Positions 5,902 to 7,722 of a stretch of DNA of 7,722 nt are shown here, piece by piece; positions within the stretch are counted from its first letter, which is position 1; each line of letters opens with the position of its first letter. This DNA is from Nitrosarchaeum sp. (GTDB taxonomy: Archaea > Thermoproteota > Nitrososphaeria > Nitrososphaerales > Nitrosopumilaceae). The DNA lies in NCBI GenBank assembly GCA_004297665.1, contig SCUP01000234.1:1-7722 (forward strand). Reading direction: 5' to 3'. The notes under the pieces were generated by a model. It had not been told where the DNA came from. It was given only the letters and a program-made list of their open reading frames with translations, and did not search any database. Made by a program: the position numbers and the translations under genes.

Positions 5902-6303
5902 TTACTCTAAATAATTTCTAATTTTTTTAGTCGCAACATATCCAACATATCCTGCAATAATAGAAGAAAGAAGTGTAGTTGTTATAGTTGATTTTTTTGT
6001 TTTGTTATTATTTAGAAATTTTTTTGCAATTTCTGAGCCACCTATAATTGAACATGCCAATCCAATCAAAACTTCTGGAGCATCATAAACCAAATGACCA
6101 AGTGGGTTTTTTCTAGGATCAATTTTATCAGTATGAACTAGAAATTTATCGTCATATTCTCTAATGTGTAAATTACTATATCGAAATTGTTTTTTTGCAC
6201 CATTTTTTTGTCCAAGCGTAGTTTCTTCTGCTCCTTCAAGCATGAATTCTCGTAGTTCCTTTGGTACTTCAATTTCATCTCTTGGCATGAACGCAAGATC
6301 CAT
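5902..6303 (-). CDS. Uncharacterised membrane protein upstream of the UbiB-like kinase
   Basis: I do not recognise this 133-residue protein. The N-terminal half is soluble and charged (MPRDEIEVPKELREFMLEGA, 6-25, then FRYSNLHIREYDDKFLVHTD, 40-59). The C-terminal half has two hydrophobic segments, a weaker one at about 77-89 (EVLIGLACSIIGG) and a clearer one at 106-125 (TITTTLLSSIIAGYVGYVAT), ending in a basic tail. It lies two bases upstream of the UbiB-like gene on the same strand, so co-expression and a shared membrane role are likely. The start is uncertain: ATG at 6303 gives the full frame, but Met6 (6288) is also possible because the best TATA-like element, TTATAA at 6316-6311, is only 8-13 bases before the first ATG and 23-28 bases before Met6. 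Confidence 0.78.
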   Translation of the reverse strand: MDLAFMPRDEIEVPKELREFMLEGAEETTLGQKNGAKKQFRYSNLHIREYDDKFLVHTDKIDPRKNPLGHLVYDAPEVLIGLACSIIGGSEIAKKFLNNNKTKKSTITTTLLSSIIAGYVGYVATKKIRNYLE

Positions 6304-6374
6304 TATTTGCTTATAATCTTAGCCATAACAAAAATAGGAAATTAGTATCTTTTTCATGCTTGGTTAGCGAGAAT

Positions 6375-6578
6375 TTATTTTTTAGATTTTGATTCTTTTA
6401 TTCTATCCTTACCAAACAGTACAAAACTTGTAATGAACACAATCAACATAGAAATTCCAGTAATGTAAGCATAGTTGAATCCGATTCCAGGATGATCACT
6501 TTCATGATAAATGGAAATCATATATGTAGCAACAAGTAAAATTACACCAACAATTGTTAGTTTTTGATGAATTTGCAA
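6375..6578 (-). CDS. 67-residue two-helix membrane protein (TTG start)
   Basis: The product has two predicted transmembrane helices, about residues 7-24 (LTIVGVILLVATYMISIY) and 37-55 (AYITGISMLIVFITSFVLF), joined by a short polar loop rich in His/Glu/Asp/Pro (HESDHPGIG), and a basic tail (GKDRIKESKSKK). I do not recognise a family. The only usual start before the first helix is TTG at 6578-6576; upstream the frame is open to a TAA at 6611-6609 but holds no ATG, GTG or other TTG, and the next ATG (Met20) would cut the first helix. An A/T-rich element (TAAATTCATA, 6611-6602) lies 24-33 bases before the TTG, compatible with a leaderless start. The tail composition and small size suggest an inner membrane accessory protein. 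Gene call fairly good, start moderate. Confidence 0.66.
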   Translation of the reverse strand: MQIHQKLTIVGVILLVATYMISIYHESDHPGIGFNYAYITGISMLIVFITSFVLFGKDRIKESKSKK

Positions 6579-6611
6579 TAATTTTGGTTCTTTTCTATGT
6601 ATATGAATTTA

Positions 6612-6628
6612 GAAATTACAAAAAAGAT
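6612..6628 (-). terminator. U-tract terminator after the 22-residue peptide gene
   Basis: Directly after the TGA at 6631-6629 the minus strand reads ATCTTTTTTGTAATTTC, with six consecutive T. Archaeal RNA polymerase stops at such U tracts without a hairpin, so this probably ends the small-peptide transcript. It lies just upstream of the A/T-rich promoter element of the 67-residue gene. Confidence 0.4.
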
Positions 6629-6697
6629 TCACAGTAATGGTGTTGTTATGAATCCCACTATACATCCAGCTAGAAAGAGAAATGTACTTTTTGCCAT
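6629..6697 (-). CDS. 22-residue single-helix membrane peptide
   Basis: An ATG at 6697-6695 opens a 22-codon frame ending in TGA at 6631-6629. The peptide is nearly all transmembrane helix: MAKS, then TFLFLAGCIVGFITTPLL, with one basic residue at the N-terminus, a GxxxG motif (G11-CIV-G15) and a cysteine (C12). An in-frame ATG eight codons upstream (6721) would give 30 residues with extra MLRQCESG, but the TATA-like element at 6731-6724 places the transcription start near 6697-6702, which favours the short leaderless form. A U tract follows the stop. No family is recognised. The size means chance cannot be excluded; the promoter, hydrophobic pattern and terminator together make a gene more likely than not. 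Confidence 0.5.
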   Translation of the reverse strand: MAKSTFLFLAGCIVGFITTPLL

Positions 6698-6723
6698 GCC
6701 CGATTCACATTGTCTCAACATAA

Positions 6724-6731
6724 TCATATAA
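6724..6731 (-). promoter_or_regulatory. TATA box of the 22-residue peptide gene
   Basis: On the minus strand this reads TTATATGA and lies 27-34 bases before the A of the ATG at 6697, near the archaeal optimum for a leaderless start. It overlaps or adjoins the alternative ATG at 6721, which would therefore lie outside the transcript. Confidence 0.45.
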
Positions 6732-6777
6732 CAATAATGCAAATGTTCCAAAATAGGGAATCAGAAATTAAATGATA

Positions 6778-7110
6778 TTACGGTTTTGATTCTGTCGCAG
6801 AGAGTTTCTTTATTACTTGTTCAAGTTCTGCTTTGTTATCACTAATTACACGTTTTAGTACTTCAATCTCCTGTTTTAGTTGTTCTAAATTGACATTATC
6901 AGAGTTGGCCATCTTAGCTTCCAACTTAGAAAGTAACTGTTGATTATATTGATTAATTTTTTCTAGTTCTTCTTTGTAGTTTTGCAATTTTTCATATGGA
7001 TCAGATTTTTCAATAATTTGAACATAGTTCTGATTAGTAAGATAACCAAAAGAAATTACAATAGTTCCTATAACTAGTACAGTAATCAATACAATAATAG
7101 TTAATCTCAT
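6778..7110 (-). CDS. Membrane-anchored extracytoplasmic coiled-coil protein
   Basis: The 110-residue protein begins with a strong hydrophobic helix (residues 3-23, LTIIVLITVLVIGTIVISFG) preceded by a single arginine, followed by a short linker and a long charged helix (about 38-104) with heptad-like hydrophobic spacing, e.g. PYEKLQNYKEELEKINQYN and LEQLKQEIEVLKRVI. This predicts a signal-anchored coiled coil projecting outside the membrane, likely self-associating. No enzymatic motif is visible and no family is recognised. It follows the COG1361-like gene by 48 bases on the same strand, so the two may act together at the cell surface. A TATA-like AATAATAAA (7138-7130) is 20-28 bases before the ATG, so it may also have its own promoter. 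Confidence 0.78.
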   Translation of the reverse strand: MRLTIIVLITVLVIGTIVISFGYLTNQNYVQIIEKSDPYEKLQNYKEELEKINQYNQQLLSKLEAKMANSDNVNLEQLKQEIEVLKRVISDNKAELEQVIKKLSATESKP

Positions 7111-7158
7111 TTTGAATCAGTTCTAGTTTTTTATTATTTCTAATTTAAAATTTGATTC

Positions 7159-7722
7159 TTAGCTAGCTGGAATTTTTGATTTTTTACGCCTACGAATCAT
7201 ATAGATTCCTATTGCTGCTGTGATAACTATTGGAATAATGATTAGTTGTAAATCATTTCCAGATTCAGTTTTTGGTAGTTCTGCTACAGATATTGTGGCA
7301 TTATGTGTAAGAAATATCTCATCTCTGAGACTATCTTTGTATCTTACAGTAAGTTTAATGTCATGTTCTCCATATCGGGGTTCACCATCAAATTCTAGTG
7401 GAATATTAAATGGAACTGGAGAATCAATTTCTACTTCGTCAATAAATTGAGTCTGCTTTTTGATGTTTGAGTTATTTAATGGTTCAAGAGTTACAAAACC
7501 AAATAAGGCATTTTCGTTTCCTTCGTTAATTATTTCTCCAACAACCATTTGTGTACCAGATAATTCAATTACTTCAATATCGTATATGGTAAGATCAATC
7601 AAACCCCTAATGTAAAAATCGACAATTTTAGAGATAATTTGCAGATCACCATGTGCATTATAGTATCTAATAGATAATGGAATTCGTAAAGTGTCTTCTT
7701 TGAGAGTTTCCGGAACATATAC
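7159..7722 (-). CDS. C-terminal part of a COG1361/S-layer-like Ig-fold surface protein
   Basis: The frame is open to the right edge, giving the last 187 residues; a TTG at 7602 is not a plausible start because coherent coding sequence continues upstream (VYVPETLKEDTLRIPLSIRY, then YNAHGDLQIISKIVDFYIRG). The visible part contains the end of one beta-sandwich repeat (about 1-40) and a full NEW3/CARDB-type repeat (about 43-148), with the typical pattern of a strand followed by VVGEIINEGNENALFGFVTL. The C-terminus is a membrane helix (about 158-176, LQLIIIPIVITAAIGIYMI) and a basic stop-transfer tail (RRRKKSK), so the repeats are outside the cell and the tail inside. Such proteins are frequent in thaumarchaea, often beside ABC-type exporters, but no transporter is visible here. 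The role, surface adhesion or export accessory, is inferred. Confidence 0.82.
   Translation of the reverse strand, partial: VYVPETLKEDTLRIPLSIRYYNAHGDLQIISKIVDFYIRGLIDLTIYDIEVIELSGTQMVVGEIINEGNENALFGFVTLEPLNNSNIKKQTQFIDEVEIDSPVPFNIPLEFDGEPRYGEHDIKLTVRYKDSLRDEIFLTHNATISVAELPKTESGNDLQLIIIPIVITAAIGIYMIRRRKKSKIPAS

Noticed and set aside
6304..6374. Possible RNA gene in the 71-base gap
   Set aside because: No tRNA-like arms or strong hairpin; only promoter-like and T-rich sequence is visible.
6736..6774. Plus-strand 12-codon frame starting ATGCAAATG
   Set aside because: Too short, polar, with no promoter spacing; nothing supports translation.
7220..7450. Plus-strand open frame of 76 codons
   Set aside because: It is antisense to the COG1361-like surface protein, with serine-rich shadow composition.
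7600..7602. TTG as the start of the surface protein
   Set aside because: The frame continues without a stop to the window edge and encodes the end of another beta repeat, so the true start lies outside.
1..7722. CRISPR array, insertion sequence, tRNA or rRNA
   Set aside because: No regularly spaced repeats, transposase motifs, terminal inverted repeats or structural RNA signatures were seen on either strand.

Overview
The window reads as a piece of an AT-rich archaeal chromosome, most probably an ammonia-oxidising thaumarchaeon (Nitrososphaeria, Nitrosopumilus-like). This rests on the archaeal-type hexameric UMP kinase, A/T-rich TATA boxes lying about 25-33 bases upstream of start codons (pointing to leaderless mRNAs), an LEA14-like secreted domain, a COG1361-type surface protein, and the lysine/isoleucine/asparagine-rich proteins. 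The taxon is inferred from gene recognition, not from a marker gene. Coding density is very high; no gap exceeds about 115 bases, and there is no tRNA, rRNA, CRISPR or insertion sequence.

Layout. Bases 1-132 hold the C-terminal end of a plus-strand protein with a CxxCx5C cysteine cluster. It converges on a 36-residue single-helix membrane peptide (minus, 173-283). A membrane-anchored LEA14-like protein (minus, 399-959, GTG start) shares a divergent promoter region with an unrecognised 118-residue protein (plus, 1031-1387). The next three minus-strand genes form one tightly overlapping operon, in transcript order thymidylate kinase, SAMHD1-like HD dNTP hydrolase and archaeal UMP kinase (3884 to 1388): a pyrimidine/dNTP homeostasis unit. 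A divergent promoter region separates it from an Hsp20 small heat-shock protein (plus, 3962-4348). Hsp20 ends exactly against the end of a minus-strand operon containing an unrecognised membrane protein (5902-6303) and a UbiB/ABC1 atypical kinase (4349-5899).

From 6375 to the end all genes are on the minus strand and look like envelope genes: a 67-residue two-helix membrane protein with a TTG start, a 22-residue (possibly 30) single-helix peptide, a membrane-anchored coiled-coil protein, and the C-terminal 187 residues of a COG1361/S-layer-like Ig-fold protein that runs off the right edge.

The most notable points are the tmk-HD-pyrH operon, the atypical metal-site residues in its thymidylate kinase, two very small membrane peptides with well-placed promoters, the UbiB kinase coupled to an uncharacterised membrane protein, and two convergent gene pairs with no base between their stop codons. 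I see no clear defence, mobile or biosynthetic system.
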